Assembly (NCBI RefSeq): GCF_002803095.1
Contig: NZ_PGLR01000034.1
Span: 1 to 63,506 of the forward strand
Direction of reading: 5' to 3'
Length of the DNA stretch: 63,506 nucleotides
Source: Pseudomonas sp. ZH-FAD
Lineage (GTDB): Bacteria; Pseudomonadota; Gammaproteobacteria; Pseudomonadales; Pseudomonadaceae
A program made the position numbers and the translations under genes. The notes beneath the pieces were generated by a model that saw nothing but the letters and a program-made list of their open reading frames with translations, was not told the DNA's origin and ran no database searches. Positions 52,667 through 61,596 of the stretch are shown here, in pieces; position 1 is the stretch's first letter, and every line of letters starts with the position of its first letter.

Positions 52667-52694
52667 TACCAACTCCTCGAACCTTACGGGTGGA

Positions 52695-54023
52695 TCAGCG
52701 GAGCATGCCGCTGCCATAGCCCTTCAGGTTGGCTTTCTTCATCAGGGAATCGTACTGGTGAGACACGAGGTGCGATTGCACTTGGGACATGAAGTCCATG
52801 ACAACCACGACCACGATCAGCAACGAGGTCCCGCCAAGGTAGAACGGAACGTTGGCCGCAACCACCAGGAACTGGGGTAGCAGGCACACGGCCGTCATGT
52901 ACAGAGCACCGAACATGGTCAAGCGGGTCAGAACGCCATCGATATAGCGTGCAGACTGCTCGCCCGGACGGATGCCCGGAATAAAGGCACCGGACTTCTT
53001 CAGGTTTTCCGCTACGTCTTTCGGGTTGAACATCAGCGCTGTGTAGAAGAAGCAGAAGAAAATGATCCCTGCACTAAACAGCAGAATGTTCAACGGCTGA
53101 CCAGGAGCGATAGCCTGCGAAATGTCCTGCAGCCAGCCCAAACCCTCGGACTGACCAAACCAGGCACCCAGCGAGGCCGGGAACAGCAGAAGGCTGCTGG
53201 CGAAGATGGCCGGGATTACGCCCGCCATGTTCACCTTCAACGGCAGGTGGCTGGTCTGCGCAGCGAAGACCTTGCGGCCTTGCTGACGCTTGGCATAGTG
53301 CACCGCAATGCGACGCTGACCACGCTCAATGAACACCACGAAACCGATGATCGCTACTGCCAGCAGGCCGATGGCGATCAGAGCGAAGATGTTGATATCG
53401 CCCTGACGAGCAGACTCGAAAGACTGCCCGATCGCCGACGGCAGACCGGCCACGATGCCTGCAAAAATCAGCATCGAGATACCGTTGCCGACACCGCGCT
53501 CGGTGATCTGCTCGCCCAGCCACATCATGAACATCGCGCCCGCCACGAAAGTGGTGATCGCCACGAAGTGGAAGCCGAAATCGCCCGAGAACGCAACGCC
53601 CTGACTAGCCAGACCAACGGACATACCGATGGCCTGAACGAACGCCAGAACGAGAGTGCCGTAGCGGGTGTACTGGCTGATCTTGCGACGGCCAGCTTCA
53701 CCTTCCTTCTTCAACTGCTCCAGCTGCGGGCTGACAGCGGTCATCAGCTGCATGATGATCGATGCCGAAATGTACGGCATGATCCCCAGTGCAAAGATGC
53801 TCATCCGCTCCAGCGCGCCGCCGGAAAACATGTTGAACAAGCTAAGAATGGTCCCCTCATTCTGCCGGAACAGATCCGCCAGTCGGTCTGGGTTGATGCC
53901 AGGAACCGGGATGTGCGCACCTATCCGGTAGACGATGATCGCCAGGAACAGGAAACGCAGACGAGCCCAGAGTTCGGACAACCCGCCACCTGCCAGCGCT
54001 GAGAGAGCACCTTGCTTAGCCAT
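52695..54023 (-). CDS. secY: Protein translocase subunit SecY
   Basis: A 442-residue core subunit of the Sec channel with ten membrane helices ([37 protein letters not shown]). It forms the path for the many exported proteins in this window. The gene directly follows rplO (no gap: stop and ATG abut at 54023/54024). Confidence 0.98.
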
Positions 54024-54455
54024 TTAGTCCTCGAACTTACCGCCAGCTGCTTCGATAGCCGCACGCGCACCCTTGGTGGCGGCGATACCTTTCAGGGTGA
54101 CCGCACGGGTAACCTCACCGGACAGCATGACTTTCACACGCTGTACGTGTTGGCCAACCAGATTGGCATCCTTCAGAGCCTGCAGAGTCACAACACCCTC
54201 TACCTTGTTCAGCTCGGAAGTACGCACTTCAGCGCGGTCCATAGCCTTCAGGGAGACGAAGCCGAACTTCGGCAGACGGCGGTGCAGCGGCTGCTGACCA
54301 CCCTCGAAGCCCGGAGCGATGGAACCACCGGAGCGGGAGGTTTGACCTTTGTGACCACGGCCACCAGTCTTACCCAGACCGCTACCGATGCCACGGCCCG
54401 GACGGTGCTTCTCGCGACGGGCACCCGGCGCGGAACGCAGATCGTTCAGTTGCAT
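54024..54455 (-). CDS. rplO: 50S ribosomal protein L15
   Basis: A 143-residue L15 (MQLNDLRSAPGARREKHRPGRGIGSGLGKTGGRGHKGQ), an assembly protein of the large subunit. Start at 54455; upstream in-frame extension is not supported. It follows rpmD by two bases and abuts secY. Confidence 0.98.
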   Translation of the reverse strand: MQLNDLRSAPGARREKHRPGRGIGSGLGKTGGRGHKGQTSRSGGSIAPGFEGGQQPLHRRLPKFGFVSLKAMDRAEVRTSELNKVEGVVTLQALKDANLVGQHVQRVKVMLSGEVTRAVTLKGIAATKGARAAIEAAGGKFED

Positions 54456-54457
54456 GA

Positions 54458-54637
54458 TTAACCCTCCACCTTCAACAGGTAGTAAGCCTTGTTGATCATG
54501 CCGCGGTTTTCCGGAGTATCCAGAACCTCTACGGTGTGACCGATGCGACGCAGGCCCAGGCCCTTGACGCAAGCTTTGTGATTGGCCAGACGGCCATTGG
54601 TGCTCTTGATCAGAGTCACTTTGACGGTATTAGCCAT
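54458..54637 (-). CDS. rpmD: 50S ribosomal protein L30
   Basis: A 59-residue L30 (MANTVKVTLIKSTNGRLANHKACVKGLGLRRIGH), short bacterial form. It lies between rpsE and rplO with two-base gaps on both sides. The longer open frame upstream (to 54760) belongs to rpsE coding sequence. Confidence 0.97.
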   Translation of the reverse strand: MANTVKVTLIKSTNGRLANHKACVKGLGLRRIGHTVEVLDTPENRGMINKAYYLLKVEG

Positions 54638-54639
54638 GG

Positions 54640-55140
54640 TTAGAGAATCTCCTCGACGCTCTTGCCACGCTTGGCTGCAACAGAACCCGGAGACTGCATG
54701 GTCTTCAGACCCTTGAAAGTGGCGTGAACCACGTTCACCGGGTTGGTCGAGCCGTAGCACTTGGCCAGAACGTTCTGCACACCAGCCACTTCCAGCACGG
54801 CACGCATGGCGCCGCCGGCGATGATACCGGTACCTTCCGAAGCCGGCTGCATGAACACCTTGGAGGCGCCGTGAGCGGACTTGATCGGGTACTGCAGAGT
54901 GGTGCCGTTCAGATCAACTTGGATCATGTTGCGACGAGCAGCTTCCATCGCCTTCTGGATAGCAGCCGGAACTTCGCGGGACTTGCCACGGCCGAAACCG
55001 ACGCGACCCTTGCCATCACCCACCACGGTCAGCGCGGTGAAAGTGAAGATACGGCCACCCTTTACGGTCTTGGCAACGCGGTTAACCTGAACCAGCTTCT
55101 CGATGTAGCCTTCGTCGCGCTTTTGGTCGTTATTTGCCAT
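54640..55140 (-). CDS. rpsE: 30S ribosomal protein S5
   Basis: A 166-residue S5 with the N-terminal double-stranded-RNA-binding fold (EKLVQVNRVAKTVKGGRIFTFTALTVVGDGKGRVGFGRGK) and the C-terminal S5 fold. It takes part in decoding accuracy; spectinomycin-resistance changes in other bacteria map to its N-terminal loop, which here is of normal type. Confidence 0.98.
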   Translation of the reverse strand: MANNDQKRDEGYIEKLVQVNRVAKTVKGGRIFTFTALTVVGDGKGRVGFGRGKSREVPAAIQKAMEAARRNMIQVDLNGTTLQYPIKSAHGASKVFMQPASEGTGIIAGGAMRAVLEVAGVQNVLAKCYGSTNPVNVVHATFKGLKTMQSPGSVAAKRGKSVEEIL

Positions 55141-55143
55141 AAC

Positions 55144-55494
55144 TTAGAACTCCAGCCCGCCTTCACGAGCAGCATCAGCCAGCGCCTTGACGCGGCCGTG
55201 GTACTTGAAGCCAGAACGGTCGAATGCCACCTGGGTCACACCAGCGGCTTTCGCACGCTCAGCAACCAGCGCACCAACTTTCTTGGCTGCGTCGACGTTG
55301 CCGGTGGCGCCATCACGCAGTGCTTTGTCCAAGGTAGAGGCGCTGGCCAGAACCTTGCTGCCGTCGGCCGAGATGACCTGGGCGTAGATGTGCTGCGAAG
55401 AGCGGTACACGCACAGACGCACGGCTTCGAGCTCGTGCATTTTCAGGCGTGCTTTGCGAGCGCGACGCAGACGAGTAACTTTTTTGTCGGTCAT
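55144..55494 (-). CDS. rplR: 50S ribosomal protein L18
   Basis: A 116-residue L18 (MTDKKVTRLRRARKARLKMHELEAVRLCVYRSSQHIYAQVI), the 5S rRNA binder. It lies between rplF (11-base gap) and rpsE. Confidence 0.98.
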   Translation of the reverse strand: MTDKKVTRLRRARKARLKMHELEAVRLCVYRSSQHIYAQVISADGSKVLASASTLDKALRDGATGNVDAAKKVGALVAERAKAAGVTQVAFDRSGFKYHGRVKALADAAREGGLEF

Positions 55495-55505
55495 TTTTCA
55501 GCCCC

Positions 55506-56039
55506 TTACTTCTTCTTGGCTTCTTTACGACGGACAACTTCATCCGCGTAACGAACGCCTTTGCCCTTGTAGGGCTCAGGACGACGGAAGTCACGGATTT
55601 CCGCAGCCACCTGACCCACCAGTTGCTTGTCGATACCCTTGATCAGGATTTCGGTCTGGTTCGGGGTTTCAGCCACGACGCCTTCCGGCAGTTCGTAGTC
55701 GATCGGGTGGGAGAAGCCCAGTGCGAGGTTCAGCACCTGGCCTTTGGCTTGAGCTTTGTAGCCCACGCCGACCAGCTGCAGCTTACGCTCGAAGCCTTGG
55801 CTGACACCGATGACCATGTTGTTCACCAGGGCACGAGTAGTACCGGCCATAGCGCGGTTCTGCTGGTCGCCATTACGAGCGGCGAAACGCAGTTCGCTAC
55901 CTTCCTGGATCACTTCCACGGACGAGTGAACGTTCAGTTCCAGAGCGCCCTTGGCACCCTTGACCGAGAGCTGCTGACCGGCGAGTTTGATCTCGACACC
56001 GGCAGGCAGCACAACGGGGTTCTTAGCAACGCGAGACAT
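55506..56039 (-). CDS. rplF: 50S ribosomal protein L6
   Basis: A 177-residue L6 (MSRVAKNPVVLPAGVEIKLAGQQLSVKGAKGAL), with two repeated alpha-beta domains; C-terminal PEPYKGKGVRYADEVVRRKEAKKK. Start at 56039. Confidence 0.98.
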   Translation of the reverse strand: MSRVAKNPVVLPAGVEIKLAGQQLSVKGAKGALELNVHSSVEVIQEGSELRFAARNGDQQNRAMAGTTRALVNNMVIGVSQGFERKLQLVGVGYKAQAKGQVLNLALGFSHPIDYELPEGVVAETPNQTEILIKGIDKQLVGQVAAEIRDFRRPEPYKGKGVRYADEVVRRKEAKKK

Positions 56040-56052
56040 GCTTATCCCCCCC

Positions 56053-56445
56053 TTAGAACACGGTGCAGAGCACTTCGCCGCCGACACCGGCAGCGCGCGC
56101 AGCGCGATCCGTCATCACACCTTTGTTGGTGGAGACGATGGAAACACCGAGACCGCCGCGAACCTTCGGCAGGTCATCGACGGATTTGTATTGACGAAGG
56201 CCAGGACGGCTCACGCGCTTGACTTCCTCGATGACCGGACGGCCTTCGAAGTACTTCAGCTCGATGGACAGTTGTGGCTTGGCTTCACCATTGACTTCAT
56301 AACCCGCAATGTAACCTTCGTCTTTCAGAACTTTGGCTACTGCTACCTTCAGAGTGGAAGAAGGCATGCTTACGACGGACTTTTCAGCCATCTGGGCATT
56401 ACGGATACGAGTTAGCATGTCCGCTAACGGGTCCTGCATACTCAT
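56053..56445 (-). CDS. rpsH: 30S ribosomal protein S8
   Basis: A 130-residue S8 (MSMQDPLADMLTRIRNAQ), primary 16S rRNA central-domain binder and, in E. coli, the translational repressor of the spc operon. The region 5' of this gene holds two terminators, a promoter and an attenuator-like hairpin (56473-56620), so it appears to begin a separate transcript here. Confidence 0.98.
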   Translation of the reverse strand: MSMQDPLADMLTRIRNAQMAEKSVVSMPSSTLKVAVAKVLKDEGYIAGYEVNGEAKPQLSIELKYFEGRPVIEEVKRVSRPGLRQYKSVDDLPKVRGGLGVSIVSTNKGVMTDRAARAAGVGGEVLCTVF

Positions 56446-56472
56446 GGGCTAGACGCTCCTGATACAAAAAGA

Positions 56473-56488
56473 ACAGCCCGAGGGCTGT
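56473..56488 (-). terminator. Attenuator-like hairpin in the rpsH leader
   Basis: ACAGCCC-TC-GGGCTGT followed on the minus strand by TCTTTTTG forms a short intrinsic-terminator shape between the internal promoter (56540-56568) and the rpsH ribosome site. Its effect is inferred. Confidence 0.6.
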
Positions 56489-56539
56489 GGGATCATCCAA
56501 AAGCTCGGCATGGAAATACCAGGCTCAGGAGAGCCGGAC

Positions 56540-56568
56540 ATTCTAGAGACCGATCAAAAATGAATCAA
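56540..56568 (-). promoter_or_regulatory. Candidate internal promoter upstream of rpsH
   Basis: TTGATT and TAGAAT lie at exactly 17 bases apart on the minus strand, downstream of two terminators after rpsN. The start would be near 56533, giving an 88-base leader. Confidence 0.65.
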
Positions 56569-56620
56569 GCCCCAAAAGGGGCTTGTTCAAATAAAGACAA
56601 AGCCGGCACTGGGCCGGCTT
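56567..56620 (-). terminator. Two tandem terminators after rpsN
   Basis: AAGCCGGC-CCAGT-GCCGGCTT with tail TGTCTTTATTT (56600-56620) and AAGCCCC-TTTT-GGGGCTT with tail GATTCATTTTTG (56567-56584) follow rpsN by 18 and 54 bases. Confidence 0.8.
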
Positions 56621-56637
56621 CGCTTTTTTTACTGCTA

Positions 56638-56943
56638 TTACCAGCTGGCTTTCACCAGGCCCGGTACGTCACCGCGCATGGCGGCTTCGCGCAGCTTGTT
56701 ACGCGACAGACCGAACTTGCGGTAAACGCCGTGCGGACGACCGGTGATGCGGCAACGGTTACGCAGGCGCGAAGCGCTGGCGTCACGTGGTTGCTTCTGC
56801 AGTGCTACCTGGGCTTCCCAACGCGCTTCCGGACTGGTGTTCGGATTAGCGATGGTGGCTTTCAGCTCGGCACGCTTCTTGGCGTACTTGGCAACCGTTT
56901 GCTGACGCTTCAGCTCGCGGTTCTTCATGCTTGTCTTGGCCAT
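56638..56943 (-). CDS. rpsN: 30S ribosomal protein S14, zinc-free form
   Basis: A 101-residue S14 (MAKTSMKNRELKRQQTVAKYAKKRAELKA) without the CXXC zinc pairs of the short form. It lies 15 bases after rplE. Strong terminators follow it, unlike the usual tight linkage to rpsH. Confidence 0.98.
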   Translation of the reverse strand: MAKTSMKNRELKRQQTVAKYAKKRAELKATIANPNTSPEARWEAQVALQKQPRDASASRLRNRCRITGRPHGVYRKFGLSRNKLREAAMRGDVPGLVKASW

Positions 56944-56958
56944 TGTCCAGGACTCCGA

Positions 56959-57498
56959 TCAGTTGCGGAACGGGAAGTTGAAAGCACGCAGCAGAGCGCG
57001 GCCTTCATCATCGTTACGGGCAGTGGTAGTCAGGGTGATGTCCAGACCACGCAGCGCATCGATTTTGTCGTAATCGATTTCCGGGAAGATGATCTGCTCT
57101 TTCACGCCCATGCTGTAGTTGCCACGACCATCGAAGGACTTGGCATTCAGGCCGCGGAAGTCACGCACGCGCGGCAGGGAGATGGACAGCAGACGATCCA
57201 GGAACTCGTACATACGCTCGCGACGCAGAGTGACCTTGACGCCAATCGGCCAACCTTCACGAACCTTGAAACCTGCGATCGACTTGCGGGCATGAGTCAC
57301 AACGACTTTCTGACCGGTAATCTTCTCGAGGTCGGCAACAGCGTTTTCGATGATCTTCTTGTCACCGATCGCTTCGCCCAGGCCCATGTTCAGGGTGATC
57401 TTGGTGATGCGCGGAACTTCCATCACGTTCGCCAGCTTCAGTTCTTCCTTCAGCTTGGGCGCGATTTCCTTCCGGTAAATCTCTTTCAGTCGTGCCAT
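56959..57498 (-). CDS. rplE: 50S ribosomal protein L5
   Basis: A 179-residue L5 (MARLKEIYRKEIAPKLKEEL), part of the 5S rRNA complex. In E. coli its mRNA start holds the S8 repressor site. The C-terminus RALLRAFNFPFRN is typical. Confidence 0.98.
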   Translation of the reverse strand: MARLKEIYRKEIAPKLKEELKLANVMEVPRITKITLNMGLGEAIGDKKIIENAVADLEKITGQKVVVTHARKSIAGFKVREGWPIGVKVTLRRERMYEFLDRLLSISLPRVRDFRGLNAKSFDGRGNYSMGVKEQIIFPEIDYDKIDALRGLDITLTTTARNDDEGRALLRAFNFPFRN

Positions 57499-57517
57499 GG
57501 TATTTACCTACGGATTC

Positions 57518-57832
57518 TCAAGCGCCAACCGGCTTCTGGGTGGACTTGAAGACACGAATTTTCTTGCCGTCTTCGGTCTTGAAGCCAACGCGGTCAGCCT
57601 TGTTGGTTTCAGAGTTGAAGATGGCAACGTTGGAAGCGTGCAGAGGCGCTTCTTTCTCGACGATACCGCCTTGAACGCCCGACATCGGGTTCGGCTTGGT
57701 ATGACGCTTCACCAGGTTGATGCCACCGACGACCAGACGGTCGTCAGCGAGAACCTTGAGCACCTTACCGCGCTTACCTTTGTCTTTGCCGGCGATCACG
57801 ATGATCTCGTCGTCACGACGAATCTTTTGCAT
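57518..57832 (-). CDS. rplX: 50S ribosomal protein L24
   Basis: A 104-residue L24 (MQKIRRDDEIIVIAGKDKGKRGKVLKV), KOW-domain assembly initiator of the 50S subunit. Between rplN and rplE in the spc operon. Confidence 0.98.
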   Translation of the reverse strand: MQKIRRDDEIIVIAGKDKGKRGKVLKVLADDRLVVGGINLVKRHTKPNPMSGVQGGIVEKEAPLHASNVAIFNSETNKADRVGFKTEDGKKIRVFKSTQKPVGA

Positions 57833-57843
57833 GTCGGATCTCC

Positions 57844-58212
57844 TTAAAGCACTTCAGGGGCGAGCGAGACGATCTTCATGAACTTCTCGGAACGCAGTTC
57901 ACGGGTCACTGGCCCGAAGATACGGGTACCGATCGGCTCTTGCTTGTTGTTCAGCAGAACAGCAGCGTTGCCGTCGAAGCGGATGATCGAACCGTCGGCA
58001 CGACGAACGCCGTGACGGGTACGAACAACCACTGCGGTCATGACCTGACCTTTCTTCACTTTGCCGCGCGGAATTGCTTCCTTGACGGTGACCTTGATGA
58101 TGTCGCCGATGCCGGCGTAGCGACGATGAGAGCCGCCCAGCACCTTGATGCACATAACGCGACGTGCACCACTGTTGTCAGCAACATCGAGCATGGATTG
58201 AGTCTGAATCAT
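57844..58212 (-). CDS. rplN: 50S ribosomal protein L14
   Basis: A 122-residue L14 (MIQTQSMLDVADNSGARRVMCIKVLGG), at the subunit interface. It begins the spc operon; the 23-base gap to rpsQ shows no obvious promoter, so read-through from S10 genes is likely. Confidence 0.98.
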   Translation of the reverse strand: MIQTQSMLDVADNSGARRVMCIKVLGGSHRRYAGIGDIIKVTVKEAIPRGKVKKGQVMTAVVVRTRHGVRRADGSIIRFDGNAAVLLNNKQEPIGTRIFGPVTRELRSEKFMKIVSLAPEVL

Positions 58213-58235
58213 AAAATTTCTCCGACCCCTAGCCC

Positions 58236-58502
58236 TTAGACGTCAACTGCGCGTTCGACGACTTCAACCAGAGCCCAGGACTTGGTCTTGGACTGCGGAC
58301 GGGTTTCGCGAATGGAAACCTTGTCGCCGATCTTGCACTGGTTGGTTTCGTCGTGAGCGTGCAGTTTGGTCGAACGCTTGACGTATTTACCGTAGATCGG
58401 GTGCTTTACACGGCGCTCGATCAGAACGGTGATGGTCTTGTCCATCTTGTCGCTGACAACACGGCCGGTCAGCGTACGGACTGTTTTTTCGGCTTCAGCC
58501 AT
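58236..58502 (-). CDS. rpsQ: 30S ribosomal protein S17
   Basis: An 88-residue S17 (MAEAEKTVRTLTGRVVSDKMDKT), OB-fold primary binder. The ATG at 58502 is the conserved start; a GTG two codons earlier is also open. It is the last gene of the S10 operon, two bases after rpmC. Confidence 0.98.
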   Translation of the reverse strand: MAEAEKTVRTLTGRVVSDKMDKTITVLIERRVKHPIYGKYVKRSTKLHAHDETNQCKIGDKVSIRETRPQSKTKSWALVEVVERAVDV

Positions 58503-58504
58503 GA

Positions 58505-58696
58505 TCACTTACCTGCCTGCTGGTTGAGCACAGTTTTCACACGAGCGATGTCGCGCTTAACTTGCGAGAGCAGGTGAGACTGCCCCAACTGGCCAGTTGC
58601 TTTCTGCATGCGCAGATTGAACTGGTCGCGCAGCAGACCGAGCAGTTGCTCGTTCAGTTGCTGTGCGGTTTTTTCACGAAGTTCGGTCGCTTTCAT
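58505..58696 (-). CDS. rpmC: 50S ribosomal protein L29
   Basis: A 63-residue helical L29 (MKATELREKTAQQLNEQLLGLLRDQFNLRMQKATGQL). The start overlaps the rplP stop by one base, so translation is coupled. Confidence 0.98.
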   Translation of the reverse strand: MKATELREKTAQQLNEQLLGLLRDQFNLRMQKATGQLGQSHLLSQVKRDIARVKTVLNQQAGK

Positions 58697-59109
58697 CACA
58701 TCACCGTCCGCTTAACAAAGGTGGTGGCGAGCGGCAGCTTTGCAGCAGCCAGGGCGAAAGCCTCGCGCGCCAGCTCTTCGGAAACGCCTTCGATCTCGTA
58801 CAGGACCTTGCCTGGCTGGATCTGGGCTACCCAATATTCGACGCCACCCTTACCTTTACCCATCCGCACTTCGAGAGGCTTCTTGGTAACCGGCTTGTCC
58901 GGGAATACGCGAATCCAGATCTTGCCGCCACGTTTTACGTGACGAGTCAGAGCACGACGAGCGGACTCGATCTGACGGGCGGTGAGACGACCGCGGGCTA
59001 CAGACTTCAGCGCGAACTCGCCGAAGCTGACCTTGCTACCGCGCTGAGCCAGACCACGGTTGTGGCCGGTCATCTGCTTGCGGAACTTCGTACGCTTTGG
59101 TTGCAACAT
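58696..59109 (-). CDS. rplP: 50S ribosomal protein L16
   Basis: A 137-residue L16 (MLQPKRTKFRKQMTGHNRGLAQRGSKVSFGEFAL), near the A site of the 50S subunit. The arginine hydroxylated in other species lies in the GRLTARQIESARRA region. Between rpsC and rpmC. Confidence 0.98.
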   Translation of the reverse strand: MLQPKRTKFRKQMTGHNRGLAQRGSKVSFGEFALKSVARGRLTARQIESARRALTRHVKRGGKIWIRVFPDKPVTKKPLEVRMGKGKGGVEYWVAQIQPGKVLYEIEGVSEELAREAFALAAAKLPLATTFVKRTVM

Positions 59110-59121
59110 GATGCGTACTCC

Positions 59122-59808
59122 TTATTTCTTAGCAGCTTTACGAGGAGCGGGCGCTTGCGGCTTCAGCTCTTCAGTGCGGCCACCAATGACCTCACCCTTG
59201 AAGATCCAAACCTTGACGCCGATCACACCGTAAGTGGTGTGCGCTTCGTAGGTGGCGTAATCGATATCTGCACGCAGGGTGTGCAGGGGCACACGACCTT
59301 CGCGATACCACTCGGTACGGGCGATTTCAGCGCCACCAAGACGACCACTCACCTGGATCTTGATGCCCTTGGCACCAATACGCATGGCGTTCTGTACAGC
59401 GCGCTTCATGGCGCGACGGAACATTACGCGGCGCTCCAGCTGCTGAGCTACGCTCTGTGCAACCAGCATACCGTCGAGCTCCGGCTTGCGGATCTCTTCG
59501 ATGTTGATGTGCACCGGCACACCCATTTGCTTGGTCAGGTCCTGACGCAGCTTCTCAACATCTTCACCTTTCTTGCCGATCACGATGCCGGGACGAGCGG
59601 TGTGGATGGTGATGCGTGCGGTTTGAGCCGGACGAGCGATGTCGATACGGCTAACGGACGCGCTTTTTAGTTTGTCTTGCAGGTATGCACGAACCTTCAG
59701 GTCGGCATTCAGGTAGTCGGCGTAAGTGCGACCATCTGCATACCAAACCGAAGTGTGATCCTTGACGATTCCCAGGCGGATGCCAACGGGATGTACTTTC
59801 TGACCCAT
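59122..59808 (-). CDS. rpsC: 30S ribosomal protein S3
   Basis: A 228-residue S3 with KH domain (IHTARPGIVIGKKGEDVEKLRQDL near 63-85) and C-terminal S3 domain. The start MGQKVHPVGIRLGI at 59808 is conserved. Confidence 0.98.
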   Translation of the reverse strand: MGQKVHPVGIRLGIVKDHTSVWYADGRTYADYLNADLKVRAYLQDKLKSASVSRIDIARPAQTARITIHTARPGIVIGKKGEDVEKLRQDLTKQMGVPVHINIEEIRKPELDGMLVAQSVAQQLERRVMFRRAMKRAVQNAMRIGAKGIKIQVSGRLGGAEIARTEWYREGRVPLHTLRADIDYATYEAHTTYGVIGVKVWIFKGEVIGGRTEELKPQAPAPRKAAKK

Positions 59809-59821
59809 CTGATCGACTCCG

Positions 59822-60154
59822 TTACTTGTCCGCAACCTTGACAGTGATATGGCAAGACCGCTTGACGATGCGATCAGCACGGCCTTTGGCACGCGGCATG
59901 ATGCGCTTAAGCGAACGCCCTTCGTTGACGAAAACGGTGCTGACCTTCAGGTCATCAACGTCTGCGCCTTCGTTGTGCTCGGCGTTGGCAACGGCCGACT
60001 CCAGCACTTTCTTCATGATCTCGGCGGCTTTCTTGCTGCTGAAAGCCAGCAGGTTGAGCGCTTCGCCCACCTTCTTCCCGCGGATCTGGTCGGCGACCAG
60101 GCGAGCTTTCTGGGCGGAGATGCGAGCGCCCGACAACTTAGCGGCTACTTCCAT
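59822..60154 (-). CDS. rplV: 50S ribosomal protein L22
   Basis: A 110-residue L22 ([27 protein letters not shown]), lining the exit tunnel with its long loop. The ATG at 60154 is chosen; a TTG two codons earlier is open. Confidence 0.98.
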
Positions 60155-60165
60155 TTCCAAACCCC

Positions 60166-60441
60166 TTAACGCTTGCCTTTCTTGTCGGCAACGTGACCAC
60201 GATAGGTACGCGTGCCGGCAAATTCGCCCAGTTTGTGGCCGACCATGTCTTCGTTCACGAGGACCGGGACATGTTGACGACCGTTATGCACAGCGATGGT
60301 CAGACCGACCATCTGCGGCAGGATCATGGAACGACGCGACCAGGTCTTAACCGGTTTGCGTTCGTTCTTTTCCACCGCCGCTTCGACCTTCTTCAGTAGG
60401 TGAAGATCGATAAAAGGACCTTTTTTCAGAGAACGTGGCAC
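60166..60441 (-). CDS. rpsS: 30S ribosomal protein S19
   Basis: A 91-residue S19 ([20 protein letters not shown]), in the head of the 30S subunit next to S13. Between rplB and rplV. Confidence 0.98.
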
Positions 60442-60457
60442 TGTCGTATCCCTCTAT

Positions 60458-61282
60458 TTACTTGCGACGACGGACGATCATGTTGTCGGTGCGCTTGTTA
60501 GCACGGGTTTTCGCGCCCTTGGTCGGGAAGCCCCATGGCGACACCGGATGACGACCACCGGAGGTACGACCCTCACCACCACCGTGCGGGTGATCAACCG
60601 GGTTCATGGCAACACCACGAACGGTCGGACGAACACCGCGCCAGCGCTTGGCACCGGCCTTACCCAGCGAACGCAGGCTGTGCTCGGAGTTCGAGACTTC
60701 GCCCAGGGTCGCACGGCACTCGGAAAGGACTTTGCGCATTTCGCCGGAGCGCAGACGCAGAGTCACATAGGCACCCTCACGAGCGATCAGCTGAGCGGAA
60801 GCACCAGCGGAACGAGCGATCTGAGCACCTTTACCCGGCTTCAGCTCGATACCGTGAACGGTCGAACCTACCGGAATGTTGCGCAGCTGCAGGCTGTTGC
60901 CCGGCTTGATCGGAGCCATGATGCCCGAAATCAGCTGGTCGCCAGCAGAAACGCCCTTCGGAGCGATGATGTAGCGACGTTCGCCGTCAGCGTATTTCAG
61001 CAGAGCGATGTGAGCAGTACGGTTCGGATCGTATTCCACGCGCTCGACGGTGGCAGGGATGCCATCCTTGTCGTTGCGACGGAAGTCGACCAGACGGTAA
61101 TGCTGCTTATGACCACCACCGATATGACGGGTGGTAATACGGCCATTGTTGTTACGACCACCGGACTTCGACTTTTTCTCGAGCAGCGGAGCGTACGGAG
61201 CGCCTTTGTGCAGCTCCTGATTGACCACCTTGACCACAAAACGGCGGCCAGCGGAAGTCGGTTTGCATTTAACGATTGCCAT
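60458..61282 (-). CDS. rplB: 50S ribosomal protein L2
   Basis: A 274-residue L2 (MAIVKCKPTSAGRRFVVKVV), required for subunit association and peptidyl transfer; it has the conserved GVAMNPVDHPHGGGEGRT, including the peptidyl-transferase-region His. Confidence 0.98.
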   Translation of the reverse strand: MAIVKCKPTSAGRRFVVKVVNQELHKGAPYAPLLEKKSKSGGRNNNGRITTRHIGGGHKQHYRLVDFRRNDKDGIPATVERVEYDPNRTAHIALLKYADGERRYIIAPKGVSAGDQLISGIMAPIKPGNSLQLRNIPVGSTVHGIELKPGKGAQIARSAGASAQLIAREGAYVTLRLRSGEMRKVLSECRATLGEVSNSEHSLRSLGKAGAKRWRGVRPTVRGVAMNPVDHPHGGGEGRTSGGRHPVSPWGFPTKGAKTRANKRTDNMIVRRRK

Positions 61283-61296
61283 GATGCACCCCTTCC

Positions 61297-61596
61297 TTAC
61301 TCAGCACTGCTGGTGAAATCGAGTTCTTGGCCCGGCTGAAGGGAGATAACTGCCTTCTTCCAGTCGTTACGCTTGCCCAGACCGCGAGCGGTGCGCTTGC
61401 TCTTACCCAGAACGTTCTGAGTAGTAACGCGCTCAACCTTCACGCCGAACAGGCCTTCGACAGCCTTCTTGATTTCCAGCTTGGTCGCATCGGTAGCGAC
61501 TTTGAAAACGAACTGACCTTGCTTGTCAGCCAGAACCGTGGCCTTCTCGGAGATGTGCGGGCCAAGCAGCACTTTGAATACGCGTTCCTGGTTCAT
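61297..61596 (-). CDS. rplW: 50S ribosomal protein L23
   Basis: A 99-residue L23 (MNQERVFKVLLGPHISEKATVLADKQ), docking site for trigger factor and SRP at the exit tunnel. It overlaps the end of rplD by four bases (61593-61596). Confidence 0.98.
   Translation of the reverse strand: MNQERVFKVLLGPHISEKATVLADKQGQFVFKVATDATKLEIKKAVEGLFGVKVERVTTQNVLGKSKRTARGLGKRNDWKKAVISLQPGQELDFTSSAE

Noticed and set aside
56447..56509. Small frame starting MPSFWMIPQPSG before rpsH
   Set aside because: It has no convincing ribosome site and spans the attenuator-like hairpin; it is probably chance.
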